From Shewanella gelidimarina (lineage in GTDB: Bacteria; Pseudomonadota; Gammaproteobacteria; Enterobacterales; Shewanellaceae), in NCBI RefSeq assembly GCF_023283945.1, contig NZ_JAKIKW010000014.1, forward strand, positions 1 to 64,000: DNA of 64,000 nucleotides, given 5' to 3'. How positions within the stretch are numbered: the stretch's first letter is position 1; every line of letters starts with the position of its first letter. The translations under genes and the position numbers were made by a program. Below the pieces are notes generated by a model. The model ran no database searches and had not been told where the DNA came from. It saw nothing but the letters and a program-made list of their open reading frames with translations. This document shows, one piece after another, positions 36,102-46,621 of this stretch.

Positions 36102-37034
36102 CTAGTTAGCCAAAATTAATAATGGTGTTTGTGCAACCTGTTGAAAATCGAGTGCCATAGTCACGCTTAACGCGGTAATAGTTATGATAGAAAAACCAAA
36201 TACCTGACGCGCCCAACTGTGCAGATTAATATCACGGCGATACCCTTTTAATGCCATGGCAAGCCACCAAAAACTGGTCGCACAGGTTACTGCCATAAAG
36301 GCGATACCGGTATAACCCGCTAACGGCAGCAACACACTCGCCAGTGCAAATACCGCTATATACAGCACAATATGCAATTTAGCCTTAGCCATCCCCTCAG
36401 ATACGGGTAACACGGGAATATTAGCCGCTGCATAATCATTGAAACGATAAATAGCGATGGCGTAAGAGTGTGGCATCTGCCACAAGCTAAACATCAGCAG
36501 CAAAATAAGCGCTCCGGCATCCATTACCCCTGTCACAGCGCAGTAACCAACCACGGGCGGAACCGCACCTGAAAAACTGCCCACCAAGGTGCCATAGACA
36601 GAGTTTCGCTTCATATACAGGCTATAAACACCCACATAGACTAGGTAACCAATCACGGCAAATATCACCGCTAAACTATTGGTATATATCATTAAAGTGC
36701 CAAACCCTAATATGCCTAAGAGCACGCTATATATCAGTACCGATGGTACCGATATCGCCCCCGTCACCGTGACTCGATTACGGGTGCGTTGCATCTTCGC
36801 GTCGATATCACGATCAATACAGTTGTTAAGTCCACAGCCCGATGCAACCACCAAAGACAAGCCCAGCATGGTCATCAACATCAAGGTCAAATCCACGTTA
36901 CCTTTAGCAGCAAGTAAAAACCCACCCGCAACGGAAATCAAATTCCCCATGATAATGCCAGGCTTAGTCACCTGAATATATCCTTTCAAATACGTCTTCC
37001 ACTGCATAGACATCAACCGACCTTGAATATTCAT
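36102..37034 (-). CDS. cyoE: Heme O synthase (protoheme IX farnesyltransferase) CyoE
   Basis: 310 residues (the start may be Met 8 or 10). UbiA-type prenyltransferase with about nine spans. The first Asp-rich motif is [17 protein letters not shown], and the second region reads [16 protein letters not shown]. It attaches farnesyl to heme b to give heme O for the bo3 oxidase. Last gene of cyoABCDE, 13 bases after cyoD. Confidence 0.93.
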   Translation of the reverse strand: MNIQGRLMSMQWKTYLKGYIQVTKPGIIMGNLISVAGGFLLAAKGNVDLTLMLMTMLGLSLVVASGCGLNNCIDRDIDAKMQRTRNRVTVTGAISVPSVLIYSVLLGILGFGTLMIYTNSLAVIFAVIGYLVYVGVYSLYMKRNSVYGTLVGSFSGAVPPVVGYCAVTGVMDAGALILLLMFSLWQMPHSYAIAIYRFNDYAAANIPVLPVSEGMAKAKLHIVLYIAVFALASVLLPLAGYTGIAFMAVTCATSFWWLAMALKGYRRDINLHSWARQVFGFSIITITALSVTMALDFQQVAQTPLLILAN

Positions 37035-37047
37035 AACCTGCCTCTTA

Positions 37048-37383
37048 CTACATCATCAAATCGTTGGCTGCATAGATAATCCATACAGACAAACCCACCA
37101 CCATGACAATAATCAAGGTAGTAAACAGAAACGAAAATGTATTGAGTCTGCCCTCTTTAGAGAAATCAAGATGCAGAAAATACTTTAAATGCACCACAAT
37201 CTGAACAATAGCGGTCACCAGCACGATGCCTAAGGTTATTGGTTTATCAAAGTGATGCGTCATCACAGCCCAAAATGGGATCCCAGTTAAGATAACCGAC
37301 AATAAAAAGCCGACCAAATAAGACTTAACACTGGCGATCAGGCTCTCTGAAGTATTACCTGGTGTTGTATGCGCTAGATTCAT
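37048..37383 (-). CDS. cyoD: Cytochrome bo3 ubiquinol oxidase subunit IV CyoD
   Basis: 111 residues from the ATG that overlaps the cyoC stop (TGATG), the natural coupled start; a longer frame reaches into cyoC but is unlikely. Three membrane spans ([58 protein letters not shown]), matching the family length of about 110. It stabilises the oxidase complex. Confidence 0.92.
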   Translation of the reverse strand: MNLAHTTPGNTSESLIASVKSYLVGFLLSVILTGIPFWAVMTHHFDKPITLGIVLVTAIVQIVVHLKYFLHLDFSKEGRLNTFSFLFTTLIIVMVVGLSVWIIYAANDLMM

Positions 37384-37994
37384 CACAATACCCCCAATAA
37401 ATAAACCACGGTAAAGACACAAACCCACACAATATCAAGGAAGTGCCAAAACAAACTTAGGCAACTCAAGCGAGTGATGCTACGTTTGGTTAGGCCTGTT
37501 TTACCCACTTCAAACATCATAATTGCCATCCAAATAAGCCCTGCCGTAACATGTAAACCATGCAAACCGACTAAGGCAAAGAAGGATGACAAAAATGCGC
37601 TACGCTGAGGACCGTGACCCGCCTCTATCAAGTGATGGAACTCGTAAACCTCCATACTGATAAAAACACACCCTAAAACAAAAGTAACCATCAGCCAGAC
37701 TAAAGCGGCTGAACGCTTCTGATGTTTCGCGTAGATTAGGGCTAACCCAAAGGTGATACTACTCACCAACAGTGCAGCCGTTTCAATAAGAACAAAGTTC
37801 AATTCGAAGATATCTTTCCCCGATACGCCACCATCGGTATTCATAAACAGTACTGCATAAGTTGCAAATACAGAGGCAAACAAGATGCAATCCGTCATCA
37901 AGTAAAGCCAAAAACCTAATAGCGTATTTCCGCTAGTGTCATGGTGCTCATCTGCTTGTTCAACGTATAAATCTCTTGAGATAGCAGTACTCAT
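37383..37994 (-). CDS. cyoC: Cytochrome bo3 ubiquinol oxidase subunit III CyoC
   Basis: 203 residues with five membrane spans, as in E. coli CyoC. Characteristic segments are [35 protein letters not shown] and [19 protein letters not shown]. Its start overlaps the end of cyoB by four bases and its stop overlaps the cyoD start, typical of this operon. Confidence 0.94.
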   Translation of the reverse strand: MSTAISRDLYVEQADEHHDTSGNTLLGFWLYLMTDCILFASVFATYAVLFMNTDGGVSGKDIFELNFVLIETAALLVSSITFGLALIYAKHQKRSAALVWLMVTFVLGCVFISMEVYEFHHLIEAGHGPQRSAFLSSFFALVGLHGLHVTAGLIWMAIMMFEVGKTGLTKRSITRLSCLSLFWHFLDIVWVCVFTVVYLLGVL

Positions 37995-39976
37995 ATCCGC
38001 CCCCTTGCCACTTTATCTAAGTGTGCATTTTCGATGCGAGCTATTTCATCAGGTTGAACGTAGTAATCATGGTCGTTGCTATAAGCTCGGAACAAGAACA
38101 CTACAAAAGCCCCTAACATACCCGCGATAGCTAACCAAAGAATGTGCCAAATAGCCGCAAAACCAGCAGCGGTAATACCCAAGGCCATCAAAATACCACT
38201 GGCCGTATTTTTCGGCATATGGATTGGCTGATAACTCTCATAACGTTGATAAGCTTCCCCTTTCTCTTTCATGTCAGTGAAACAATCGATATCTGACACT
38301 TGAGGATCTTTAGCAAAGTTATAGAACTGTGGCGGTGAAGACGTTGACCACTCTAGTGTATGGCCATTCCACGGATCGCCGGTAGTATCAAGATTTTGTT
38401 CTCTATCTCTAAAGCTCACATACAGCTGTACGAACTGTAATATGATGCCAACAAAGATGATAAAGGCACCCACTGCTGCCAAATAAATCCAGATGTTCCA
38501 ATCAGGATTATCAGTGTGATTAATACGACGGGTCATACCTAAAAACCCAAGGACATATAGAGGCATGAATGTGACGTAGAAACCGATCTGCCAGCACCAA
38601 AATGCGGCTTTCCCTAAGCGTTCGTTAAGCTTGAAACCCATCGCCTTCGGGAACCAATAAGCAAAACCTGCAAAATAACCGAACACAGCTCCACCTATAA
38701 TGGTGTTATGGAAATGAGCGATTAAAAATAAGCTGTTATGCAAAACATAGTCCGCACCAGGAAGGGCCAACAATACGCCTGTCATCCCACCAATAGTGAA
38801 CGTCGTCATAAAACCTAACGTCCACAAAACAGGCACGGTAAACTTCAATCGACCTCGATAGATAGTAAACAACCAGTTAAATAACTTAACTCCGGTTGGC
38901 ACCGCTATCACCATGGTCATCACCCCGAAAAAGGCGTTGACGTTTGCACTCGACCCCATCGTAAAGAAGTGATGTAACCACACGATAAAGCCTAAAACAG
39001 AGATAGCACCACTAGCCCAAACCATTGATTTGTAGCCAAACAATCGTTTAGAGGTAAATGTGGAAATGACCTCAGAAAAAATACCAAAAGCAGGTAATAC
39101 GAGTATGTAAACTTCAGGATGACCCCAAGCCCAAAAGAGGTTGATGTACATCATGGCGTTGCCGCCACCATCATTAGTAAAGAAGTGGAAACCCATATAT
39201 CTGTCAAGGGTTAACATGCCAAGTACTGCCGTTAAGATTGGGAAAGAAGCCACGATCAAAATATTGGCCCAAGTACAGGTCCAAGTAAAAATCGGCATCT
39301 GCATTAACTTCATGCCCGGCGCACGCATTTTAAGCACCGTCGCGATAAAGTTAACCCCTGTTAACGTCGTGCCTATCCCTGAAATCTGTAATGCCCAGAT
39401 ATAGTAATCGACACCGACCCCGGGGCTAAATGACAGCTCAGACAATGGCGGGTAAGCCACCCAACCCGTTTTAGCGAATTCACCTAATCCCAACGAGATA
39501 TTAATTAATATCGCGCCGCCAGTGGTAAGCCAAAAACTTAAGTTATTAAGAAACGGAAATGCGACATCTCTAGCACCAATTTGTAATGGCACAACTAAAT
39601 TCATCAGACCGATCATAAATGGCATTGCCATAAAGATAATCATGATCACGCCGTGAGCCGTGAAGATTTGGTCGTAGTGCTCTGGTGGCAGATAACCTGC
39701 CGCGCCATTAACTGCCAGTGCTTGTTGGGTTCGCATCATTATTGCATCTGAGAAGCCACGAACGAGCATCACAAAAGCAAGCACAATATACATAATACCT
39801 AAGCGTTTATGATCAACTGAGGTAATCCAGTCATTCCACAATACGCCCCATTTTTTATATTTAGTGATCAACCCGACAAGCATTATGCCTATTATGGCGA
39901 CAACCGCTAAGGTCACCATAATAATAGGCTCTTGATACGGAACTGATTCTAACGTTAGTTTTCCGAGAAAAGACAT
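37991..39976 (-). CDS. cyoB: Cytochrome bo3 ubiquinol oxidase subunit I CyoB
   Basis: 661 residues, near the E. coli length of 663. Fifteen or so spans. Heme/copper ligands are visible: the first His in [12 protein letters not shown], the cross-linked His-Tyr site in [17 protein letters not shown], the two CuB histidines in WLHHFFTMG, and the heme histidines in [14 protein letters not shown]. It reduces oxygen to water and pumps protons in the inner membrane. It starts two bases after cyoA. Confidence 0.96.
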   Translation of the reverse strand: MSFLGKLTLESVPYQEPIIMVTLAVVAIIGIMLVGLITKYKKWGVLWNDWITSVDHKRLGIMYIVLAFVMLVRGFSDAIMMRTQQALAVNGAAGYLPPEHYDQIFTAHGVIMIIFMAMPFMIGLMNLVVPLQIGARDVAFPFLNNLSFWLTTGGAILINISLGLGEFAKTGWVAYPPLSELSFSPGVGVDYYIWALQISGIGTTLTGVNFIATVLKMRAPGMKLMQMPIFTWTCTWANILIVASFPILTAVLGMLTLDRYMGFHFFTNDGGGNAMMYINLFWAWGHPEVYILVLPAFGIFSEVISTFTSKRLFGYKSMVWASGAISVLGFIVWLHHFFTMGSSANVNAFFGVMTMVIAVPTGVKLFNWLFTIYRGRLKFTVPVLWTLGFMTTFTIGGMTGVLLALPGADYVLHNSLFLIAHFHNTIIGGAVFGYFAGFAYWFPKAMGFKLNERLGKAAFWCWQIGFYVTFMPLYVLGFLGMTRRINHTDNPDWNIWIYLAAVGAFIIFVGIILQFVQLYVSFRDREQNLDTTGDPWNGHTLEWSTSSPPQFYNFAKDPQVSDIDCFTDMKEKGEAYQRYESYQPIHMPKNTASGILMALGITAAGFAAIWHILWLAIAGMLGAFVVFLFRAYSNDHDYYVQPDEIARIENAHLDKVARGRI

Positions 39977-39978
39977 GG

Positions 39979-40881
39979 TTACTCCGTCTCCCCATTGTTA
40001 GGGGATGAATGTCCTGAATGGTGTGACATATCCATACCCGCATCCTTATGCATATATTGCATCACGATCTGGTTAAACATGCCTTTACTGACTGTTCCGT
40101 AATACTCAACAGGATTATTTTCACTCTCGATAGCGAGTGCTTTGTAGCTTTGGCTATCAAGATTTCTGCTTTGTTGTTTCACTTTTGCGACCCAAGCATC
40201 AAAGTCTTCAGCTGTCGCTGTCGCAATAGCCTTAAACTTCATCCCAGTAAATCCAGCGCCGCTATAGTTAGCTGAAATGCCATTGAAGGTTCCGGGTTCA
40301 TTAGCAATCAAATGCAGTTGAGTCGCCATCCCCGCCATCGAGTAAATCTGGCTGCCGAGTTGCGGAATAAAGAAGGAGTTCATTGCAGTGTCTGAGGTGA
40401 TTTTAAAATTCACCGGCACATTGGCAGGAAATGCCAACTCATTGACCGAAGCTATCCCCAACTCAGGATATATAAACAACCACTTCCAGTTGAGGGAGAC
40501 CACCTCAACAGTGATAGGTTTAGCCTCATGTTCTAATGGTTTATAAGGATCTAAATCATGTGTTGACCCCCAGGTGATGACACCAAGAATAATCACAATC
40601 ACAATCGGTACTAACCAAACAACAATTTCAATGTTTTTTGAATGAGCCCATTTAGGTGCATAAATTTCTTGGTCACGGCCATCACGGTACTTCCAGGCAA
40701 AATATAGCGTCATGAAAATCACCGGGATCACCACAATCAACATCAACAGGGTGGCGACAACAATGAGGTGTTTCTCATCAATGCCGATTTGCCCTTTGGG
40801 ATCGAGCACACCGCCTGCACAGCCGCTCAGCAATATTGCAAATATCGCCAGAGCAGCTTTACTTAAATTTCGAATTAACAA
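39979..40881 (-). CDS. cyoA: Cytochrome bo3 ubiquinol oxidase subunit II CyoA
   Basis: 300 residues. A lipoprotein signal ends LLSGC. Two membrane spans (about 38-60 and 83-105) lead to a periplasmic cupredoxin domain ([49 protein letters not shown]). The CuA ligands of cytochrome c oxidases are absent, as in quinol oxidases. The C-terminus has a His/Met-rich tail. First gene of cyoABCDE; AGGAAGATTC lies shortly upstream. Confidence 0.95.
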   Translation of the reverse strand: MLIRNLSKAALAIFAILLSGCAGGVLDPKGQIGIDEKHLIVVATLLMLIVVIPVIFMTLYFAWKYRDGRDQEIYAPKWAHSKNIEIVVWLVPIVIVIILGVITWGSTHDLDPYKPLEHEAKPITVEVVSLNWKWLFIYPELGIASVNELAFPANVPVNFKITSDTAMNSFFIPQLGSQIYSMAGMATQLHLIANEPGTFNGISANYSGAGFTGMKFKAIATATAEDFDAWVAKVKQQSRNLDSQSYKALAIESENNPVEYYGTVSKGMFNQIVMQYMHKDAGMDMSHHSGHSSPNNGETE

Positions 40882-41071
40882 AGGAAGATTCCTCTCACCT
40901 TAAGGTTTTATCTCTCTGTAGGCAGGTATTCACTCGCCGCACAGCAGTGGCTAATACACTGATCAAACCATGATTACGCAATATACAGCTGTGCATAAGC
41001 GCACTCGAATTAAGTCATTCGAGATTATGATCTAATGGGCGATTAGCTAAATGTTATAAAGAAATAGAAGT

Positions 41072-41521
41072 CTAAAAAGGAGGAGCGCGGCAACCGTGAG
41101 CGTCTTGAGCTAGAGACTGAAGCGAAGGAACTGATAAATCGGATAACAGATGACCTGAGTTTAACTTTTTGGTTAATTTAAAGATGAAGCTAATCAACCG
41201 CCAAAATTGTTTGATCACCAGTGGATTAACCAGCAACAAACTAAATAAGCTAACTCCCAAACACTCAACAAAGAAACCATCACTCAGAGCAATTAGTTCA
41301 CTTACATCAACGTAGCCGCCAGTAGAAACGGTTAGACCATCAGATAAAAATAGCAGAAATAATCCCCCTAAAAACAGGGATAGGTTTGTCTTACCTGCAT
41401 TAGAAAGCTTTACCGCTGAGGGTAACTTTGCAATCAATTGTTGGTAAGAAGCTAATTTCAAAGAGAGTGTCCAGCCTACTAATACGGTTAATGTTGTGAA
41501 TGCAAAGCATTCAGAGCTCAT
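41072..41521 (-). CDS. Small membrane protein with a C-terminal HGCRAPPF end, unknown function
   Basis: 149 residues. Three hydrophobic segments (about 7-22, 50-62, 84-101) and a basic/Ser-rich tail that ends DAHGCRAPPF. The RAPP ending is like that of the DUF2946-like protein at 32823-33125 (RAPPL), but the rest is not alike. It lies about 190 bases upstream of cyoA on the same strand. I do not recognise the family; a link to copper or heme supply for the oxidase is a guess. Confidence 0.5.
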   Translation of the reverse strand: MSSECFAFTTLTVLVGWTLSLKLASYQQLIAKLPSAVKLSNAGKTNLSLFLGGLFLLFLSDGLTVSTGGYVDVSELIALSDGFFVECLGVSLFSLLLVNPLVIKQFWRLISFIFKLTKKLNSGHLLSDLSVPSLQSLAQDAHGCRAPPF

Positions 41522-41807
41522 CTGTCGCAGGAGAATAACAAGAAGGCACAGCCGAATGAAAGTAACTTAACGCTAAAAATTACCTTTATATTAAATAAAC
41601 CTTAATTAATACATCATCCACTACAAATAATTACAAAGTTAACAACAAGTAAACCTTTAGCATCTCAAAAAACACCACCACCGTGAACCAACTCACTAAC
41701 GCGACCAAGCAAAAGTGAGTAACGCCTCACTTATTTTGCAGAAAACGCGGTTATTTGAAATAACGATTAACCTAGATTAAAGATAAAGAAATCGCGAAGT
41801 CAGGTGT

Positions 41808-41996
41808 TTGCTAGTGCTTAAGCTGAATATTGTTTGGTGGGATAGGCTATTTGGAACCTATTCAGTTCAAGCCAGTAAAGCAGACAATGATATCGACATT
41901 GGCCTCGGCGAATATCAAGATGCCAAACATAACGCCAAGTTATGGGGATTATTAAGGATGCCATTTCTGTCCAGCAAGTCATTCAAAAGGGAATAA
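41808..41996 (+). pseudogene. C-terminal remnant of a sterol desaturase/fatty-acid hydroxylase family gene
   Basis: 62 codons reading NIVWWDRLFGTYSVQAS and then IDIGLGEYQDAKHNAKLWGL. WWDRLFGTY followed by IGL-x-E-Y/F-x-D is the conserved end of the fatty-acid-hydroxylase superfamily. The His clusters that bind di-iron would be upstream and are missing. No start with a ribosome site stands out. It is a broken gene tail. Confidence 0.6.
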
Positions 41997-42193
41997 CCAT
42001 TTTTTTAATTATGTGTCTTGCATTGAAAATGCCTGAGAGAGCTCTAAATTAGTCACATTTATGGCGTTGGTATCGTTATTTGGAGATATAACTCAGGTAA
42101 GCGCAGGTTCTAGCGAGTGATTTAAACTGTATCGAGGTTTAGTCAGCCTCGCCTAAATTCGATGTTGATACTCAATGGTTTCTTTTCTAGGCA

Positions 42194-42223
42194 TAAAAAA
42201 ACACCTGCGCTAAGCAGGTGTTC
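42194..42223 (-). terminator. Terminator of yjdM
   Basis: AACACCTGC and GCAGGTGTT pair around a GCTAA loop; on the minus strand the stem is followed by seven T residues. It lies 40 bases after the yjdM stop. Confidence 0.85.
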
Positions 42224-42261
42224 TTATAAAGTAAAGCAACCGAATCAGCTTTGAAGCTCGA

Positions 42262-42603
42262 TTAGTTCTGCTTTTTAACAAATTTAGATTTAAGCATCAT
42301 AAAGCCTTGGCCATCCACTTTACAGTCGATATCGTGGTCGCCGTTAACAAAGCGTTTAATAACCGCTTTAGTGCCAACTTTAAGCACTAACGATGAACCT
42401 TTCACCTTAAGGTCTTTGATTAGTGTCACTTTATCTTCTTCTGCTAATAAGTTTCCTACAGCATCTTTTAAGATAATGACGTCTGGATCAACGATAGTTT
42501 CGTTAGGATTCCATTCATGAGCACATTCTGGACAAACGAGTTGTTCACCATCTTCGTATACATAAACTGATTCACATTTTGGGCATGGTGGGAGAGCGCT
42601 CAT
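42262..42603 (-). CDS. yjdM: YjdM/PhnA-family zinc-ribbon protein
   Basis: 113 residues, the family's usual length. An N-terminal zinc ribbon ([21 protein letters not shown]) is followed by the conserved domain with [19 protein letters not shown] and [18 protein letters not shown]. The family was once linked to alkylphosphonate use (PhnA), but its function is unclear. It stands alone between long gaps with its own terminator. Confidence 0.93.
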   Translation of the reverse strand: MSALPPCPKCESVYVYEDGEQLVCPECAHEWNPNETIVDPDVIILKDAVGNLLAEEDKVTLIKDLKVKGSSLVLKVGTKAVIKRFVNGDHDIDCKVDGQGFMMLKSKFVKKQN

Positions 42604-42773
42604 GATATTTTCTCTTTAATAAATAATTTGTTGAATCGTACTTGATGGTCCATTAATGACACAATCACCTATACAACTCGCTTTTCAAAGATACATTATA
42701 ATCAATATTTCGAATATCATCTAGATTCAACATCAGGTCTTGTGAACAAGCCTCTATTTGCATTCAGCAATTT

Positions 42774-42838
42774 ATGACCACTATCGATGACCACTATCGA
42801 TGATCACTATCGATGATCACTATCGATGATCACTATCG
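42774..42838. repeat. 13-bp tandem repeat, five copies
   Basis: Five head-to-tail copies of ATGAYCACTATCG: the first two with GACC and the last three with GATC. Three copies carry GATC (Dam sites), and each junction forms ATCGAT. The array lies in the non-coding gap between yjdM and nfsA, 170 bases upstream of yjdM. Confidence 0.9.
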
Positions 42839-42930
42839 ATATCAAGCTTCATACCCCTTGCTCATTTTACCCATTTCTGCAATTTTTCGTTTCGTTTAGC
42901 CTGTAATAACCAGCCAATAACGCTGCTATT

Positions 42931-42950
42931 GATATATATATATATATATC
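42931..42950. repeat. (TA)n palindromic microsatellite
   Basis: GATATATATATATATATATC is a 20-base perfect palindrome of TA steps in the same non-coding gap as the 13-bp array. It could extrude or slip; no function is implied. The rest of the 42604-43177 gap holds no gene I can support. Confidence 0.85.
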
Positions 42951-43177
42951 AAGACCAATTTCAACGTTTCAGAGATGATGAGCACTATTATCTCGACGCT
43001 CTGCCAGCGCAAATAGACGTAAAAAATACCTATAAGTAAGCCTTTAAAAGGGGGAAAAGTCGGTCGCCGAAGCGATGAAATAGATGGTTAACATCTGCGT
43101 CAAAAATTGATAACCAATACCAATTTTCATTCGTAAGCAGGCAATTATCGCCCCTTAAAAACAGCCAGACTATTCCG

Positions 43178-43900
43178 TTATTGAGTGCTAAAACCTTGTT
43201 TGTTTATAGCGTTCAGCATAAAGGGCCTCGCCTCTTTATTCAGTGTTGCAGTGATTTGTTCTGACCAAGAAACCTGTTTGTTATTACTTGTTCGAGAGCC
43301 GTAATACTCTCTAATATGTTGGTCATATAGTGCTAAGGCGTCAAAATCTAATGCCTTATAACTGTCTTGATGCACCACTATCGATTGCGGTAAACGCGGT
43401 TTAGACTCTGGTGCTTTAGCAGCATAGCCTAAACACAGTCCAAATAACGGCATCACATGCTTTGGAAGGTTTAACAGCTGTACCACTTTGTCAGGGTTAT
43501 TACGGATACCACCAATAAAAACGCCGCCTAGGCCAAGTGATTGCGCTGCCAACAATGCGTTTTGCCCCATCAAAGCGGTATCGATTGCTCCGATAAGTGT
43601 TTGCTCACAAAAGCCCAGTTGCGCTTGCGGGTTTATCTGCTGATGACGATTAAAATCAGCGCAAAAGACAAAGAACTCTGCCGCGCTAGCAACATAAGGT
43701 TGGCCACCAGCGTATTCAACCAACTTCTCTCTCGATGCTTTAGCGGTAACCCGAATAATACTGGTGCATTGAATAAAACTTGAGGTCGATGCTGCGATAG
43801 CACAGTTTAAAATCTGTTCCAGTTTATCGGCTTCAATCGCTTGCTCGGTAAAGTGCCGTATAGAGCGGTGTTGTAATATGGTATCTATCGTTGAGTTCAT
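43178..43900 (-). CDS. nfsA: Oxygen-insensitive NADPH nitroreductase NfsA
   Basis: 240 residues from the Met of MNSTIDTILQHRSIRHF; an ATG six codons earlier is less like the family. Flavoprotein of the NfsA/FRP group: N-terminal HRSIRHF, mid-region AIDTALMGQNALLAAQSLGL with GVFIGGIRNN, and MPLFGLCLGYA. It reduces nitro-aromatics and quinones with FMN and NADPH in the cytosol. Single gene. Confidence 0.9.
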   Translation of the reverse strand: MNSTIDTILQHRSIRHFTEQAIEADKLEQILNCAIAASTSSFIQCTSIIRVTAKASREKLVEYAGGQPYVASAAEFFVFCADFNRHQQINPQAQLGFCEQTLIGAIDTALMGQNALLAAQSLGLGGVFIGGIRNNPDKVVQLLNLPKHVMPLFGLCLGYAAKAPESKPRLPQSIVVHQDSYKALDFDALALYDQHIREYYGSRTSNNKQVSWSEQITATLNKEARPFMLNAINKQGFSTQ

Positions 43901-43918
43901 AGTCGCTTCGCTTATCAT

Positions 43919-44253
43919 TACGTTACCACTAGCCTACTGCTCCTTTACGTTATGGGCAATTGAAAATAGGCAGTGACATAGATTCAGCCTGCAACATTTA
44001 ATCTAAACAATAGAAAATTTTAAAAAACCTTCAGAATCAACCATATTGATAACAACTTTAGCATTAGCTTAACCTACATTAATTGTACTTAATGTTATTG
44101 ACCCTCTACCGCCATCAAGACTAGTTTGTACTGATACGGCTAACTAATGACTTCGCATTACAGCATCAAGTCGGTGTGAATAGAAATAAAATATAGCTGT
44201 TACCTCCCCGAATCAATCGCCTGAAAGATGTACCTTGTACAGGAGAAAACCCT
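43919..44253. other. Intergenic promoter region between nfsA and the CBS-domain gene
   Basis: About 335 bases between divergent genes. No further gene or strong structure was seen. A strong AGGAGAAAA site precedes the CBS gene ATG. Confidence 0.4.
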
Positions 44254-44814
44254 ATGAGAAACCTAGATCTATATAGCACCGCATCTATCGACCACTTACT
44301 TTGGTCGACCGATGAAGATAAAACGCAGCTAAACTCGCCAGCATTAAGTATTTTTACCGACTTTGATCATTCTCAACCTATGGTCATCGACGCTTCAACA
44401 AACGCAATAGATACGTTGGATGTGATGAATAAGACGCATGCATTTATGCGGTTAGTGGTCGACAAAAATAATCAATTCCTCGGCGTGATAACTAAACACG
44501 AATTACTGCATCGTAAAATGGTCAAGCTAGCCAACAAGTTTGCTTGCAGTATTGAGGAGTTATTAGTGACCGACATGATGATTGCTAGAGATAAATTGTC
44601 GGCACTGGATTACCAGCAACTATCAACGGCAAACGTCAGTGATGTTGTGCGGTCCTTGCAAGAGAATGGCTTACATCACATGCTCGTCATTGACCACCAG
44701 CAACATCATATTCGGGGCTTAATCGCAGCAAATGATGTTGCACGCAAGCTTAAAGTACCGATTAATATCGAACTGCCACCTTCGTTTATGCATATTTTTA
44801 AAACCGCTATTTAA
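44254..44814 (+). CDS. CBS-domain protein
   Basis: 186 residues. Two CBS motifs: the first (about 36-85) with IDASTNAIDTLDVM and FLGVITKHELL, the second (about 100-170) with MLVIDHQQHHIRGLIAANDV. No other domain is fused. CBS pairs bind adenosyl ligands and often regulate partners; here the partner is unknown. It is monocistronic with a terminator 30 bases downstream. Confidence 0.85.
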   Translation: MRNLDLYSTASIDHLLWSTDEDKTQLNSPALSIFTDFDHSQPMVIDASTNAIDTLDVMNKTHAFMRLVVDKNNQFLGVITKHELLHRKMVKLANKFACSIEELLVTDMMIARDKLSALDYQQLSTANVSDVVRSLQENGLHHMLVIDHQQHHIRGLIAANDVARKLKVPINIELPPSFMHIFKTAI

Positions 44815-44841
44815 CGATGGTTTCGCACTACCACTATTTTT

Positions 44842-44868
44842 AAAACCACCTTTAGGTGGTTTTTTTAT
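44842..44868 (+). terminator. Terminator of the CBS-domain gene
   Basis: AAACCACCT and AGGTGGTTT meet at a short loop and are followed by a T run, 28 bases after the stop. Confidence 0.85.
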
Positions 44869-45173
44869 GTCTGCTAGCTAGCCATCTCTCACTTCTCTTT
44901 AACCAATGTCACCAAATGGCAACCATCCGATGTCTGCAGCCCTTATTGTTATCTAGAACCATTAATAGCTGGGTATCGCGTCCTTAAACAGTAGCCAATA
45001 GCCGGGATAGAATTATCTTATTTTTTAGATGTATACACTCAATTTTGACACACAAAAAATCATCTTACTCGCTTGACTAACACTCGTCCTCTTACTACGT
45101 TTTATGGGGAAATAAAGTATTTGTATAGAGATGGTTTGCTGAATAAATTGATAAGAAACAATAAGGGAAGCGC

Positions 45174-46556
45174 ATGAACAACATTTCAAAAGTATCATTG
45201 GTCGCCTTGCTCGTGAGTTCTGCCGCATTTGCAGAAGAGCCTAGCAGCAAAATCATATTCAAAAATGTCCATATATTTAACGGTATAGATGATGAACTGC
45301 AGCGAGATCAACATGTTCTTATCGAAGATAACTTCATTACCAAAATATCTTCTGCTCCCATCTCCGCAGCTAATGCCCAAATAATTAATGGTCAAGGGCG
45401 TACATTGATGCCGGGTCTCATTGAAGGCCACGGACACCTGCAGATGAACGGCACCTCATTACCCGATATCGAAAATAACCGTAATTGGGAGGAGCTAGCG
45501 GTACGTTCAGTGGCACGGGCTCGCTCTGCGTTGATGTCTGGCTTCACTACATGGCGAGATGCTGGAGGTATGGGGGCTGGACTTAAAAAATCGATAGACA
45601 GTGGTGAAGTCATAGGCCCACGGATCTACCCTTCCGGCGCGTTTATTGGTCCTACGGGGTCGCATGCTGACTTTAGAAATTTCACCACTCCAAATGAAAC
45701 CTTTAATGGCCAGCTCTCTGCCGGTGGCCGCTTGGGCATGTCATGCACAGCAGATAGCATCGGCGATATCAAAGCCTGTGCCCGTCAAAACTATATGCAG
45801 GGCGCCACCCAAATAAAAGTGATGTCGAGTGGCGGTGTTGCCTCATCTTTTGACCCTTGGCAACTTAATGCATACTCAAAGGAAGAGCTAGAAGCTGCGG
45901 TAGAAGTCGCAGACGCCTATGGCTCATATGTGATGTCGCATGCTTACAGTAAAGTGTCCCTATTACGAAACTTAGATGCAGGCGTCAAAACCTTAGAACA
46001 TGCTTTTATGTTCGACAAAGACGTGTACAAACAAATGAAAGAGAAAGACGCCTTTATGACCACTAATATGACCGCTTTCTCTCCCTATTTAGGCCAAATA
46101 GAAGCGATTAGCTCGAACCCTGCTTCAGCGCGCAAAGCAGCAACAGCACAAGCGGCTTTTAAGGACTATTTAGACAATGTAAACAAATACAAACCGCAAC
46201 TTGGTTTTCACGTAGATTGTGTCGGAGGCGTATTTGCCTGCGAGCAGCAAGCCGATCACTCTATCTATTTAAGTGGTCAGTTTATCGGTAATTACTACAC
46301 TCTAAAATCGATGACCTCAACAAATGGCAGAATGGTTAAACTCTCTGGCAAAGTATTGGACCCTTACTACAAAGGAAAACTCGGGGTTGTGGAAGTTGGA
46401 GCCTACGCAGACCTACTCTTAATCGATGGTAACCCTTTGAAAGACATCACGGTCATTGGTGCTAATGAAAAGTGGTTTGATGCGCCAAAACGTGACGGTA
46501 TAAAGACGATGCGGGTCATCATGAAAGATGGAAAAATTTATAAGAATACTCTTTAG
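45174..46556 (+). CDS. Secreted amidohydrolase (imidazolonepropionase/Xaa-Pro-dipeptidase-like)
   Basis: 460 residues with a Sec signal (SLVALLVSSAAFA). Amidohydrolase fold: metal His pair in MPGLIEGHGHLQM, a Lys/His region (IKVMSSGGV), YVMSHAYSKV, TLEHAFMFD, and the catalytic Asp in LGFHVDCVGG, with the domain end GVVEVGAYADLLLIDGNPL. The closest pattern is the imidazolonepropionase-like/prolidase-like group of secreted hydrolases. Likely periplasmic hydrolysis of a cyclic or peptide amide; substrate unknown. The two genes downstream (DUF3299, OprB-like porin) follow on the same strand. Confidence 0.85.
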   Translation: MNNISKVSLVALLVSSAAFAEEPSSKIIFKNVHIFNGIDDELQRDQHVLIEDNFITKISSAPISAANAQIINGQGRTLMPGLIEGHGHLQMNGTSLPDIENNRNWEELAVRSVARARSALMSGFTTWRDAGGMGAGLKKSIDSGEVIGPRIYPSGAFIGPTGSHADFRNFTTPNETFNGQLSAGGRLGMSCTADSIGDIKACARQNYMQGATQIKVMSSGGVASSFDPWQLNAYSKEELEAAVEVADAYGSYVMSHAYSKVSLLRNLDAGVKTLEHAFMFDKDVYKQMKEKDAFMTTNMTAFSPYLGQIEAISSNPASARKAATAQAAFKDYLDNVNKYKPQLGFHVDCVGGVFACEQQADHSIYLSGQFIGNYYTLKSMTSTNGRMVKLSGKVLDPYYKGKLGVVEVGAYADLLLIDGNPLKDITVIGANEKWFDAPKRDGIKTMRVIMKDGKIYKNTL

Positions 46557-46621
46557 TCTATTAACTCTTGAGCAGGAGCTTGGCTTAAAGCCCCTGCTCA
46601 TAGTCCGACAGGAATCTTATT

